From: JBFFXF01 sp041569895
GTDB taxonomy: Bacteria > Planctomycetota > UBA8108 > JACQVS01
Assembly: GCA_041569895.1 (NCBI GenBank)
Contig: JBFFXF010000078.1
Coordinates: 1-28,609, forward strand
Length of the DNA: 28,609 nucleotides
Direction of reading: 5' to 3'
The position numbers and the translations under genes were made by a program. Positions 7,983 to 16,279 of this stretch are shown in pieces (positions within the stretch are counted from its first letter, which is position 1; every line of letters starts with the position of its first letter). The notes under the pieces are model-generated. The model saw only the letters and a program-made list of their open reading frames with translations, had not been told where the DNA came from and did no database searches.

Positions 7983-8537
7983 ATGTGCCACTTCATCACG
8001 GCGACGCTCGCGCCCGCGTCTCTGCTGGAGACGGCGAGATCGATCGCTCAACAGCATGGACGCGCCTGGGAGTCTCTCGAGAACCCGCACGTGACTCCGC
8101 AGCTTCGATCAGGAGAGGCGTACTTCCTGACGACGCGGAAACACTGCGATTGCGGTACCTCGCTCGGGTCGCGTCGGTCCGCTGGAGAACCCGAACCGTC
8201 CCACGAGCGGCGGATCGAGAAGCTTCGCGGCCGGGGCTGGAGCGAGGCGAGGATCCAGCGATGGCTCCGGGAGAAGCGCGAGGCGGAGCGGCGGCGGGCG
8301 ACAGCGCTGCGGGAACCGTCCGAGGATTCAGCGTCGTGGGCGACGTTCCTGCGGACCGTCCTCGATGAACCGCGCGTCGAGTCCGTCGGGCTTCTGCTTC
8401 ACTGGTACGCCACCAGCCCGGCGTCGGAGCGCATCCGACTCGCGCGGCACGAAACGGTCGACGTGACCGCGATCGAGCCCGCGTTTCTCGAGCGAATCGA
8501 GGAGGACATTCTCTATCGTTTTCGACGAGGCGTCTGA
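7983..8537 (+). CDS. Conserved hypothetical protein with CDCG motif
   Basis: 184 residues from the ATG at 7983. The frame is open from an ATG at 7917, but I prefer the internal start because MCHFITATLAP reads like a natural N-terminus, AAGGAG lies 12 bases before it, and a possible -10 box falls between the two starts. Visible features are an early Cys/His (MCHF), a FLTTRKHCDCGTSLGS segment (two Cys likely bind metal or form a disulfide), a basic helix ERRIEKLRGRGWSEARIQRW, and a closing acidic/aromatic helix ERIEEDILYRFRRG. The pattern resembles an uncharacterised bacterial family with 'YFLTT..HCDCGT.LG', recalled from general knowledge and not checked. No signal peptide, so it is cytoplasmic. 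Function unknown. Confidence 0.72.
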   Translation: MCHFITATLAPASLLETARSIAQQHGRAWESLENPHVTPQLRSGEAYFLTTRKHCDCGTSLGSRRSAGEPEPSHERRIEKLRGRGWSEARIQRWLREKREAERRRATALREPSEDSASWATFLRTVLDEPRVESVGLLLHWYATSPASERIRLARHETVDVTAIEPAFLERIEEDILYRFRRGV

Positions 8538-8567
8538 TTCGCGTTGTCGATCGAGGTCTCCCTCGCC

Positions 8568-11500
8568 TCACTCACACGGCGGGAACGCCACGCAGTCCTC
8601 GCGATCCGCCAGCCCCTCCCCGCAGCTGTTCGGCGGCGGGATGTCCGGCCCGCCGAGGAAGAGGAAGTTCAGGACGTAGACGCCGTCGGTGATGTTCTCG
8701 CCGCCGTCGTTGTTGGTGTCGATCGACGCCCGGCACGACGGTTCCTGGCCGCCGAGGAAGAGGAAGTTGAGCACGAAGATGCCGTCGGTGACGTTGATGT
8801 CGCCGTCGGCGTTGGTGTCGCCGCGGACGAAGGGCGTGCGCACCGGATCCGGCCTGTCCTCCTCGCCCGCATCGAAGCGCTCCTCGACCTCCTCGATGCT
8901 CAGCGCGTAGCTGAACACCACGACGCGATACAGCTCTCCGGCCCAGCGGCGCGCCAGCCCGTGCTCCTGACCGACCGCGAGCTCGTAGTTGACGCCGTTA
9001 TCGGCGGGCCAGTTCGAGAGGTCGCCGTCTCGCGGGCGCGTGGCCACCAGCTCGCCGTCGACGAAGAGCGACTCCTGGCCATCGGCCGCGCGAGTGAAGA
9101 CGACGTGCTGCACGTCGCCCGGCAGCACGAAATCGGCGAGCAACTGTCCTCCCGGCCCGCCCGAGCCGTTGTTGCCGTTCGTGGTGCTGCGAAAACGCGC
9201 GGCGTACTGCGCGTTCAGCGTGCCGACGGTGAAGTGACGCGCGCCGGGCCCGTTGGCCGGATTCGAGTACGTGACGATGCGGGCCGGATTCGCGGTGAGG
9301 TCGCCGCGCTCGTTCACCACCCACGCCTCGACGGAGACCTCCTCGGTCGCCGTGACCGCATCGAAGAGCTTCGTCGTCGGCACGCCCGGATTCGACAGGA
9401 TGGTCCCGCCGGTGTTGACGATCCCCAGGTTCGTGTTGACGGTCAGGAATCCCTCGCCCCATTCGGCGAACGCCATGTCCTGGATCCTCAGGTCGTACGG
9501 CTCGCCGAAGTCGGACCGGTCGTGCACGACGTCGCCCTCGCCCTCCTCGAAGTCGTAGAGCGCGATGATCTCGCGCCGCGAGCACGTCGCCCGCGGTCCG
9601 GGAAGCCCGTTCGCGTCGAAGGGCTGCACCGAGTAGGAGAACGCCGGGCCGTCGTCGTCGGTATGGTCGGTGGCGTCTCCGGGCAGCGTGCCGATGAGCT
9701 CGCCCTGGCGCCGGACCTCGATCTCGGCCGCGCCAGCAGGCGGCGTGAAGGTGAGATCCGCGCCGTCCTCGTCGAACACGCACTCGAGATCGGCGATCTC
9801 GAGCCTCGGCGGCGGCTCCGTGGAGATGACGATGTCCTCGAACGCGGCGCCGGCGAGCTCGCCGTTGTCGTGCGAGGTGATGGCGAGGCCCACCAGGCTG
9901 CCGGCCAATGCCGGCATCTCGCGGGTGGCGAAGATCTCCCAGTGCGCGTCGCCGGGATTGCGCGCGAACGCCTCGATGAGATCGCCCTCGCGACGCATCA
10001 GCCGGAGCTCGCGCAGGATCCCCGCCGCGCCGGTCTGGCCGCGGTTGGCGGCGTTGAACCCGACGTCGTCCCGGAACTGAAAGTCGGTCCCGTTGGCGCC
10101 GGTGATGTGGATGAACGCGTAGGCGCTGCTGGCGTCGTCGATCGACGTCCGGGCCATCAGGCCGGCCTTGCCCCACACGTGCCGCCCGAAGAACTCGACG
10201 CGGGCCCGGATGTCGAACTCCTCGAAATCGCCGAACGAGATCATCCGTCCCTCGTCCGCCGTCCCCCAGATGTCCGCGCCCGAGCCCCAGAGGTTGACGG
10301 CGAGTGGATCGTCGCTGACGGGCTCCTGCGTGCCGGGGATCACCGGAAAGCCGATGTCCGCCGCGACGTCGGCGGCGGGAATCGCCACCGGCGGAACGGG
10401 CGGCGTGCGGGAGACGATGCTCTCGCCGGCGATGGTCAGCTCGACCGGATCGCAGCCCTCGGGGCTGGTCATCATCATGCCCGAGAAGCTCCCGGCGACG
10501 CTCCGCCCCGCGGTCAGTCGATACGTCAGCGTCGCGTCGGCCGAGATGCTGAAGCGGATGGTGTTCCCCTCGACCATGCCGCCGCCATCGTCGGACACGG
10601 TCCACCGTGGCGGGAACGTGTCCGAGACCGTCGTCGCGGCGAGGATGTTCGTCACCTCGATGGTCACCGTCACGGTGTCGCCCGCGTCGAAGGAATCCGG
10701 ATCGAGCGACCGGGTCACCTCGGGGATGCAGAAGGAGAACTCGGTCTCCTCGAAGTTCTGCAGCACCTCGTCCGCGTCGAGCGCCCGGTCGTAGATGGCG
10801 ATGAGGTGATACTCGCCGTTGAACTTCCGGCCGCCCTGGGTGAGCTCGTCGCCGAGTCCGAGCGCGTACGATGGGTTCCAGTTCGAGAGGTCCGAAGCGC
10901 CGAAGACGATCGGTGACGAGTACGAGGTCACCTCGCCGTCGTCGACCTCGATGGCGTTGCTTCCGGGATCATTCGCGTCGGGCAGCGGATCGCCGAGGAG
11001 GTACCACGGACCGGGATTGACCAGGGGCACGTTGTCGCCGATCGCGGTGCCGCCGAACTGGGGCACGTTGAACGCGCCGTTGGTGAAATCGAGCCTGCGG
11101 TCGCCCTGCGCGTACATCCACTCGAAGGTCGCCCCGCCGCCGCGCTCGAAGGCCACGCAGCGGAACGGGTAATTGCCCGCTTCGGGGAAGGTCACCAGGT
11201 CGCCCCAGTCCTGCGGGGGGTGGAGGACCACGGTGTCGTCGATGACGTCCACGAGCCCGTTGCCGTCGCCGAAGTCGATCTGGATGCGGCCGCCGTCGTC
11301 GCCCGTAAAGACGAACGTGTAGTCTCCGGGGACGAGGACCTGGAGCGTTCCCGTGATCTCGATCGCGAAGTCATCGTCGTTGCCGAAGAGGCCGGGCACC
11401 GGGTTGTTGATGCCGAAATGGCCGTCGCCGGCGCTGTTGTGGAAGTCCGCCTCGAGGAGCGGCTCGCTGAGCTCGATGCGATCGGCGTAGGGCCCGACGC

Positions 11501-12218
11501 CCTCGATCAGGTCCTCGACCTCGGCGAAGGCCGTCGCCGCGGAGGAGCCCACCGGTGGCACCACGTCACTGACGACGATGCGCGGCCCGGCGGCGAGGTC
11601 GCCGTCGACGTAGATGATCTCCTCGCCGTCCGCGTCCCGGGTGAAGACCACGTGCTGGAGCTTCCCGGCCTGGACGGCGCCGGCGGCGGTGGTCAGCTGC
11701 CCCGGGCCGCCGGTTCCGTTGTTGCCGGTGCCCGGCGTGCGGAGTCGGTTGACGTACTGGTCGCCCGTCGTCGTCGTCCCGAAGGTGAAGTTGCGGTTCG
11801 ACGGGTCGGCGGACATGGTCACGATGCGCGAGATGTTCGACTGCAGGTTCGGAAGCTCCGGTCGCACCCACGCCTCGATGGTCAGCTCGTTGGTGCCGTC
11901 GACGGGCGATGCGATGGCGTCGTAGATCTTCGTCGCCGGAACGAGGGACTGGATCGGCACCGCGCCGCCGGTGCCGGCGGGGCCGCTGCCGAGGTTCATC
12001 GACAGCCCTCCGTTGGCGATCCACCGCACCTTGTTCCCCAGATCGAAGGGCGCGATCTCGAGGTCGAGCGGCTCGCCCGGCCCGGAGTCGCCCACCGTCG
12101 TTCCCGACCCCTCCTGGAACTCGTACAGCACGATCAGACCGTCGGTGACGCGCTGTGCGTGAGTCACCGTGACCATCGCCAGACAGAGTGCGGCTGCGAA
12201 CGGGAGTGACTTCGCCAT
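8568..12218 (-). CDS. Giant secreted LamG/PA14 protein with dockerin-like C-terminus
   Basis: 1216 residues; AAGGAGAGG directly precedes the ATG at 12218, and residues 1-22 are a Sec signal (ALCLAMVTVTHAQ). Domains in order: a LamG/concanavalin-like domain (about 26-209, LYEFQEGSGTTVGDSG), interrupted by a PA14-like segment (about 210-442, GDYTFVFTGDDGGRIQIDFG), then the rest of the LamG (443-495, IAIYDRALDADEV); a beta-sandwich with DUF11-like features (500-600); a DUF1349-like sandwich (620-800, FFGRHVWGKAGLMART); a fibronectin-III-like unit (803-880); a second, uninterrupted LamG (884-1117, LYDFEEGEGDVVHDRS); and two dockerin-like calcium loops (1132-1216, DTNADGDINVTDG and DTNNDGGENITDG, each followed by VLNFLFLGG). 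It is probably a cell-surface or extracellular binding protein for glycans; no catalytic site is seen. Confidence 0.92.
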   Translation of the reverse strand: MAKSLPFAAALCLAMVTVTHAQRVTDGLIVLYEFQEGSGTTVGDSGPGEPLDLEIAPFDLGNKVRWIANGGLSMNLGSGPAGTGGAVPIQSLVPATKIYDAIASPVDGTNELTIEAWVRPELPNLQSNISRIVTMSADPSNRNFTFGTTTTGDQYVNRLRTPGTGNNGTGGPGQLTTAAGAVQAGKLQHVVFTRDADGEEIIYVDGDLAAGPRIVVSDVVPPVGSSAATAFAEVEDLIEGVGPYADRIELSEPLLEADFHNSAGDGHFGINNPVPGLFGNDDDFAIEITGTLQVLVPGDYTFVFTGDDGGRIQIDFGDGNGLVDVIDDTVVLHPPQDWGDLVTFPEAGNYPFRCVAFERGGGATFEWMYAQGDRRLDFTNGAFNVPQFGGTAIGDNVPLVNPGPWYLLGDPLPDANDPGSNAIEVDDGEVTSYSSPIVFGASDLSNWNPSYALGLGDELTQGGRKFNGEYHLIAIYDRALDADEVLQNFEETEFSFCIPEVTRSLDPDSFDAGDTVTVTIEVTNILAATTVSDTFPPRWTVSDDGGGMVEGNTIRFSISADATLTYRLTAGRSVAGSFSGMMMTSPEGCDPVELTIAGESIVSRTPPVPPVAIPAADVAADIGFPVIPGTQEPVSDDPLAVNLWGSGADIWGTADEGRMISFGDFEEFDIRARVEFFGRHVWGKAGLMARTSIDDASSAYAFIHITGANGTDFQFRDDVGFNAANRGQTGAAGILRELRLMRREGDLIEAFARNPGDAHWEIFATREMPALAGSLVGLAITSHDNGELAGAAFEDIVISTEPPPRLEIADLECVFDEDGADLTFTPPAGAAEIEVRRQGELIGTLPGDATDHTDDDGPAFSYSVQPFDANGLPGPRATCSRREIIALYDFEEGEGDVVHDRSDFGEPYDLRIQDMAFAEWGEGFLTVNTNLGIVNTGGTILSNPGVPTTKLFDAVTATEEVSVEAWVVNERGDLTANPARIVTYSNPANGPGARHFTVGTLNAQYAARFRSTTNGNNGSGGPGGQLLADFVLPGDVQHVVFTRAADGQESLFVDGELVATRPRDGDLSNWPADNGVNYELAVGQEHGLARRWAGELYRVVVFSYALSIEEVEERFDAGEEDRPDPVRTPFVRGDTNADGDINVTDGIFVLNFLFLGGQEPSCRASIDTNNDGGENITDGVYVLNFLFLGGPDIPPPNSCGEGLADREDCVAFPPCE

Positions 12219-12556
12219 GGCCCTCTCCTTTCTCGACCCGCGAACCCGACATCGCGGCAAGGACGCCGGGGTCAATGACACCGCGTCAAAAACGACACCG
12301 CGTCAAAAACGACACCGCGTCAAAAACGACATCGCGTCAGCGACGACGGCACGACAACTGCAGCCGAGGGCAGGGGTGCTCGCCGGGACTCCGGGAGCTG
12401 CGGTCGGGATCGCCATGGGCGCCCCCATGGACGAGGCGAGCCGAGACTCGCAGTATCCACGAACTCATCCGGCAAGTGCCGGTGCAACTCGGCGATCGAA
12501 CTCGAACAAATGCGGTGCGCGTCGACCTCGTCGAGACGGCGGCGCCATCGCCGGAG
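12219..12556. other. Gap with tandem repeats, no gene
   Basis: About 340 bp between the giant LamG gene (-) and the amidohydrolase gene (-). Apart from the 17-bp repeats listed separately and the ribosome site of the LamG gene, I see no gene: the frames that cross it yield repetitive or Arg-rich products. No terminator hairpin with a T run is visible downstream of the amidohydrolase stop. Confidence 0.5.
12277..12344. repeat. 17-bp tandem repeats, three perfect copies plus one degenerate
   Basis: The unit GACACCGCGTCAAAAAC occurs perfectly at 12277-12293, 12294-12310 and 12311-12327; a fourth copy at 12328-12344 has changes (GACATCGCGTCAGCGAC). Each unit holds a GAC-N5-GTC inverted motif and an A5 run. 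The array begins 58 bp upstream of the LamG gene's ATG. It could be a set of binding sites (iteron-like) acting on that gene, or a remnant of a REP-like element. There is no spacer and the unit is too short for CRISPR. Confidence 0.9.
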
Positions 12557-13702
12557 TCAGAGGCTGCTGCCAGGAGCCTCCTCGCGCACGGGACCCTCCC
12601 CCGACATTGTGGCCCGGGGCGATCGCCGTGTCACGAACTTGTCGAGCAGGCCGGACGCCCTCTCGGCGCTCGCCCGTCCGAAGCCGAGGGCTTCCTTGTG
12701 GGCGAGGTCGCGGTCGAGGAGATTGCTCTCCTGACTGATCTGCAGGGCCGTTTCCGCGCCGATCACATCATGGAAGAGGAGCGGTTGAGCCGGGAAGGGG
12801 AAGTCGCTCCCATGCAGCAGCCGCGGCACGACGTCCTCCTCGGCGAGCAGGCGTGCGACGTCCCGGGCCCGGACGCCGAGGATGGCGGTGTCTCCCCAGA
12901 GACGCTCGTACGTGCGAGCCATCTCCACGAAGCCGGGGAGGAAATCGGGCTCGTCGTCGGGCCGTCCCGTGCCGCAATGGCACGCGACGACGGTGCAGCC
13001 CTCCTCGAGGGCGAGCCGGAGTCGCCGCGGATCGGAAAAGCCGATGTCGATCACCGGGGCGCTGTGCTCGTGGCCGGTGTGGACCATGACGATGATGCCG
13101 AGCTCGGCGCACCTCGCGAAGAACTTCGCGTGTTTCCTCTCCGCGACGTCGACGCCCTGGATCGGCGGATGGATCTTCAGGATGCGCGCGCCGCGCGTGT
13201 GGCAGCGATCGAGCTCCTCGAGTGCATCGCGGCGATTCGGGTTGATCGACGGGCAGGGGAGCAGCAGTTCCGGATACCTCGCGACGACCTCGAAGACGTA
13301 GTCGTTGGGTACGTAGACGTGCGTGCGCTGGCCGTCGAGCTTCCCGCGCGCGTCGTAGACCGCATCGTGCGCGACGAGGGCGACGCGGTCGAGGCTCGAC
13401 TCCCGCACCTGCTCGATGAGCGCCGCGACGTAGCCCTCGTCGAACGTCGGCGCGCGCTCCTTCACTCGGAGGAGCCCGACCAGGCTCTTGAACACGAGCC
13501 CTCCGGTGATCACCTCCGACAGCAGGCACCCCGAGCCGGCGTCCCCCGTGCCGAAGAGATGGACGTGGATATCGAGCGATCCACCAAGCCGCGACGGTTC
13601 ACTCTCGACCCGGGATCCGGGAACGGAGCATCCGCCGAGGAGCGCCACGGCCGATGCTCCGAGAAACCGCCTCCGGCTGAGCCGTGCACGGTACGCGACC
13701 AT
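12557..13702 (-). CDS. Tat-exported lipoprotein of the amidohydrolase-2 family
   Basis: 381 residues from ATG 13702, chosen because GGGGAG lies 10 bases upstream and the twin-arginine signal starts soon after (SRRRFLGASAVALLGGC, residues 9-25); the Cys at 25 makes a lipobox, so the protein is exported folded and lipid-anchored. The TIM-barrel metal site is well kept: HxH in LDIHVHLFG (H46, H48), LKIHPPIQG with a Lys and His on strand 4 or 5, VMVHTGHEHS, VVACHCGTG, and a closing LLHGSDFPFP supplying the Asp. Family members hydrolyse or decarboxylate cyclic and aromatic acids with Zn or Mn (for example ACMSD-type decarboxylases). Which reaction occurs cannot be told. The DNA coding for the first 82 codons of the open frame upstream looks non-coding. 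Confidence 0.9.
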   Translation of the reverse strand: MVAYRARLSRRRFLGASAVALLGGCSVPGSRVESEPSRLGGSLDIHVHLFGTGDAGSGCLLSEVITGGLVFKSLVGLLRVKERAPTFDEGYVAALIEQVRESSLDRVALVAHDAVYDARGKLDGQRTHVYVPNDYVFEVVARYPELLLPCPSINPNRRDALEELDRCHTRGARILKIHPPIQGVDVAERKHAKFFARCAELGIIVMVHTGHEHSAPVIDIGFSDPRRLRLALEEGCTVVACHCGTGRPDDEPDFLPGFVEMARTYERLWGDTAILGVRARDVARLLAEEDVVPRLLHGSDFPFPAQPLLFHDVIGAETALQISQESNLLDRDLAHKEALGFGRASAERASGLLDKFVTRRSPRATMSGEGPVREEAPGSSL

Positions 13703-13826
13703 CGGCCCCATTCTCCCCACGGATCCTTCCGGTGTCACGGCTCGCGCGGGGTCGGGCGAACGAGTCGTGCCAGTAATGTGACTCCCGGCCGGTCGAGAAC
13801 CTTTCTCCGGGGTACACTTCCGCGTC

Positions 13827-14708
13827 ATGATGCGACCTCGTTCCTCTTCGATCGCGCTGACCGTTGCGGTGCTCGTCCTCGCGCCGTGCGGAAGCTCGGC
13901 GCTGGCGCAGCTTCGCATTCCCCGGGTTCCGCCCCGAGGACTCTTCACCAGGGACTACGCCGCGATCCTGACCGTCCGTGCCGTCAACACGATCGGGCAG
14001 GCGCAGCGAGAGGCCTTCGAGGCGCACGATACGCCCATCATTGTCGTCACCGTCCCGTCGATGGCGAAGTACGGCGGCGGCGGATACTCGATCGAGCGCT
14101 TCGCGAACGAGTGGTTCGACAAGTGGCAGATCGGCAAGCGCGGCCCCGACGGCGAGCTGATCAACCAGGGGATCCTGTTTCTCATCAGCTCCGGGGACCG
14201 CAAGGCCCGCATCGAGCTCGGCGCCGACTGGGAACGGCGCTGGGACGCGTACTGCGCGCGGATCATGAGCGAGGTGATCGTCCCGGCCTTCAAGGAGGGG
14301 GACTATTCCGCCGGCACCGTCGCAGGCGTGGAGGCGCTCCGCGGCATGGCCGAGCTCGGTCCCGAGAGCTCGCCTCCGTTCGACCTGAAGAAGGCGCTCC
14401 AGTCGAGACCGGTGAAGACGAGCCCGCTCCCCCTGTGGGGAATCGGCCTCATGCTGATCGGCGGGGTCGCGCTCATCGCGCTGTCGTTCGTCATGCCGCA
14501 GCATCGCAAGTGGCTGCTCATTGTCGGCATAGGGCTCATCGTCGCCGCGGTGCTCTTCTGGATCGTTCTCGTCGTGCTCGGACTCCTGGCGAAGCGCCGT
14601 GTCGGTGGCTCGCGTGGCGGCTTCGCAAGCGGAGGCGGCTTCGCCAGCAGCGGCGGCTTCTCGAGCGGAGGCTTCTCCGGCGGCGGTGGGGCGAGCGGGA
14701 GCTGGTGA
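13827..14708 (+). CDS. TPM-domain protein with Gly/Ser-rich tail (YgcG-like)
   Basis: 293 residues with a signal peptide (1-28, LVLAPCGSSALAQ). Residues ~35-190 are a TPM (TLP18.3/Psb32/MOLO-1) domain: FTRDYAAILT, IIVVTVPSMAKYGGGGYSIE, FANEWFDKWQIG, NQGILFLISSGDRKARIELG and MSEVIVPAFKEGDYSAG. Two membrane helices follow (about 205-225 and 232-258), then a short tail rich in GGF/SGG ending in GGGGASGSW, the hallmark of YgcG proteins. TPM domains are extracytoplasmic and linked to membrane-protein quality control or photosystem II repair in plants; the bacterial role is unclear. The next gene, a second TPM protein, starts 19 bp downstream, so they form an operon. Start: two adjacent ATGs at 13827; no strong ribosome site. 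Confidence 0.92.
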   Translation: MMRPRSSSIALTVAVLVLAPCGSSALAQLRIPRVPPRGLFTRDYAAILTVRAVNTIGQAQREAFEAHDTPIIVVTVPSMAKYGGGGYSIERFANEWFDKWQIGKRGPDGELINQGILFLISSGDRKARIELGADWERRWDAYCARIMSEVIVPAFKEGDYSAGTVAGVEALRGMAELGPESSPPFDLKKALQSRPVKTSPLPLWGIGLMLIGGVALIALSFVMPQHRKWLLIVGIGLIVAAVLFWIVLVVLGLLAKRRVGGSRGGFASGGGFASSGGFSSGGFSGGGGASGSW

Positions 14709-14727
14709 CGGAGAACCGGACTGGTCC

Positions 14728-15414
14728 ATGACTGCCAACCACGTACTCACCGAGGGCTGCCGGCAGAGGATCGAGGCGGCGGTGGGCGAGGTCGAGAGCA
14801 AGACCTCCGCGGAGGTCGTCTGCGCCATCGCGACCGAGTCGGGCCGCTACGACCGTGCCGAGTCGATCGTGGGCCTCGCGCTCGCGCTCGCCGCGCTCTG
14901 CGCGGCTCATGGACTGTACGTCGCATTGGCCACCGAGGGTCCCGGTGACTGGGGGGCGGCTCCCGGTCTCTCCCTCGGCTGGCAGGCGGCGGCGGTTGTC
15001 GCCGGTTTCGTCGGCGGGTCGGTGATCGCCAGCTTCATCCACGGGATCAGGCGACTCGTCGTGCGCGACGACGAGATGCGAGACGAGGTGGAACGCGCCG
15101 CCTCGCACGTCTTCACCCTCGAGGCCGTCGCCGCGACCGCGGGCCGCACCGGTCTGCTGATCTACGTCTCCCTCTTCGAACGGCGCGTCGTCGTCCTGGC
15201 GGACCAGCAGTCCCGCGCCGTCCTCACCGACGAGGGAATCGAGGCGCTGCGCGACACCGCCGTTGCGCGTCTGCGCGGGCATCGCGTCACCGAGGCCTTC
15301 GTCGAGACGGTGCAGCAGGCCGGCGTGCGCCTCGCGGAGGCACTGCCCGCGGATCGTCAGCTCGACGCCGACGAGCTGTCGAACCACGTGCTCACGTTCC
15401 ATCCGCGGCCCTGA
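14728..15414 (+). CDS. Second TPM-domain membrane protein
   Basis: 228 residues from ATG 14728; an upstream extension of the frame overlaps the previous gene's Gly-rich tail and is a shadow. A TPM-like N-terminus (CRQRIEAAVGEVESKTSAEV, then VCAIATESGRYDRAES) is followed by two membrane helices (about 49-71, LALALAALCAAHGLYVAL, and 88-110, WQAAAVVAGFVGGSVIASFI). The rest of the domain resumes with AASHVFTLEAVAATAGRTGL, LLIYVSLFERRVVVLADQQ and AFVETVQQAGVRLAEALP. The inserted pair of membrane helices is the feature that sets off 'TPM_phosphatase/PF04536-type' integral proteins from the secreted YgcG type. It probably works with its neighbour in the envelope. No key catalytic residue can be named. 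Confidence 0.85.
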   Translation: MTANHVLTEGCRQRIEAAVGEVESKTSAEVVCAIATESGRYDRAESIVGLALALAALCAAHGLYVALATEGPGDWGAAPGLSLGWQAAAVVAGFVGGSVIASFIHGIRRLVVRDDEMRDEVERAASHVFTLEAVAATAGRTGLLIYVSLFERRVVVLADQQSRAVLTDEGIEALRDTAVARLRGHRVTEAFVETVQQAGVRLAEALPADRQLDADELSNHVLTFHPRP

Positions 15415-15474
15415 TCCGAGGCGCCCCCGTCGGCGCGCGCCGAAACCCTGGACGCCGACTTGCTCGGCACGGTT

Positions 15475-16017
15475 TCACCACGTCGGCGGCGGAGGCTGAT
15501 TGTCCCTGGTGCCCAGCCACTCGCTGCCGATGTCGGCGCGGCGGCGGAGCAGCAGGGTCAATTGACCGACGTGGTGCTGGACATGACGGAGGTTGTTGAG
15601 CAGGAACTCGCCGACGTTGAGCTCGTACCACCAGAACCCGCACCGCTCGAGCGCCCGTGCGTCGGTCACCTTCTCGAACGTCTCGTCGCACTTTCGCAGG
15701 CAGTGGTCGGCGTAGTCCAGCAACTGGTCCCGGGTGTAGGCCTTCTCCGGAGTGGTGACGACCCCGGCGAACTCCCCGTAGTCGCCTGGCAGGAAGTTGG
15801 TCCTGTCCTCGTGGTAGTCCATCGCCCGGAAGGCCTTCTCGTCGTCCGACAGGTAGAGGTCGGTGTAGTACAGCGCGTGATACGCGAGGTGCCAGAACGG
15901 CGAGCCGCCGGTCCGGTCGTCCCAGAGGTCTTCCGGACAGGCCTCGACGGCCGATCGCGCCATCTGGATCGCCGCAGCGAACTGCCGACCTATCGTCCGT
16001 TGCCAGTCGTAGCTCAC
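15475..16017 (-). CDS. DinB-like four-helix metal-binding protein
   Basis: 180 residues; GTG start at 16017 with GAAAGG 7 bases upstream. The sequence fits the DinB/YfiT-like superfamily, a four-helix bundle that binds one divalent metal through His: helix 1 with QRTIGRQFAAAIQMARSAVE, a helix 2 motif FWHLAYHALYYTDLYL (H43, H47), and a final helix NLRHVQHHVGQLTLLLRRR (H145, H148, H149). Members include mycothiol- and bacillithiol-dependent thiol transferases and DNA-damage-induced proteins, but the bundle alone does not reveal the substrate. It is about the usual family length of 150-180 residues. It converges on the TPM operon with a 60 bp gap and has no operon partner. Confidence 0.88.
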   Translation of the reverse strand: MSYDWQRTIGRQFAAAIQMARSAVEACPEDLWDDRTGGSPFWHLAYHALYYTDLYLSDDEKAFRAMDYHEDRTNFLPGDYGEFAGVVTTPEKAYTRDQLLDYADHCLRKCDETFEKVTDARALERCGFWWYELNVGEFLLNNLRHVQHHVGQLTLLLRRRADIGSEWLGTRDNQPPPPTW

Positions 16018-16250
16018 GGATCAGCCTTTCCTGCGGCGCGCGTCGACCGCGCGCAGATAGTTACGAGCTTTCTCGATTCGACGGACCTGGTTTCGACTGA
16101 CACGACCCGGAACGCGGAACGCTGCGAGGGCCACACCGCGCGCCCCGCACGCGTTTCGCCGGTCCGCCGGTATTGTCCCAGAGCGCCGTCGTCGAGTCAC
16201 GGGCTGGTATTCGCTACGGGCGCGTGCACTTTCGGTTGCTCGACTCGCGG

Positions 16251-16256
16251 TACAAT
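16251..16256 (+). promoter_or_regulatory. Possible -10 box
   Basis: TACAAT (five of six bases) sits 24 bp before the start of the small hypothetical gene at 16280. No good -35 box stands 16-18 bp upstream, so this is a weak, activator-dependent promoter at best, or chance. Confidence 0.25.
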
Positions 16257-16279
16257 GCAAGGAGTGGTTTGGAGGAATG

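Noticed and set aside
8544..10916. 790-codon open frame on the plus strand opposite the giant LamG gene
   Set aside because: Same cause: antisense of a well-supported gene, with a low-complexity product full of Val, Arg, Asp and Glu.
12277..12344. CRISPR array
   Set aside because: Repeats are only 17 bp and directly adjacent with no spacers; no cas gene is present.
15415..15474. GC-rich partial inverted repeats as a transcription terminator between convergent genes
   Set aside because: The possible stem is short and there is no T run on either side.
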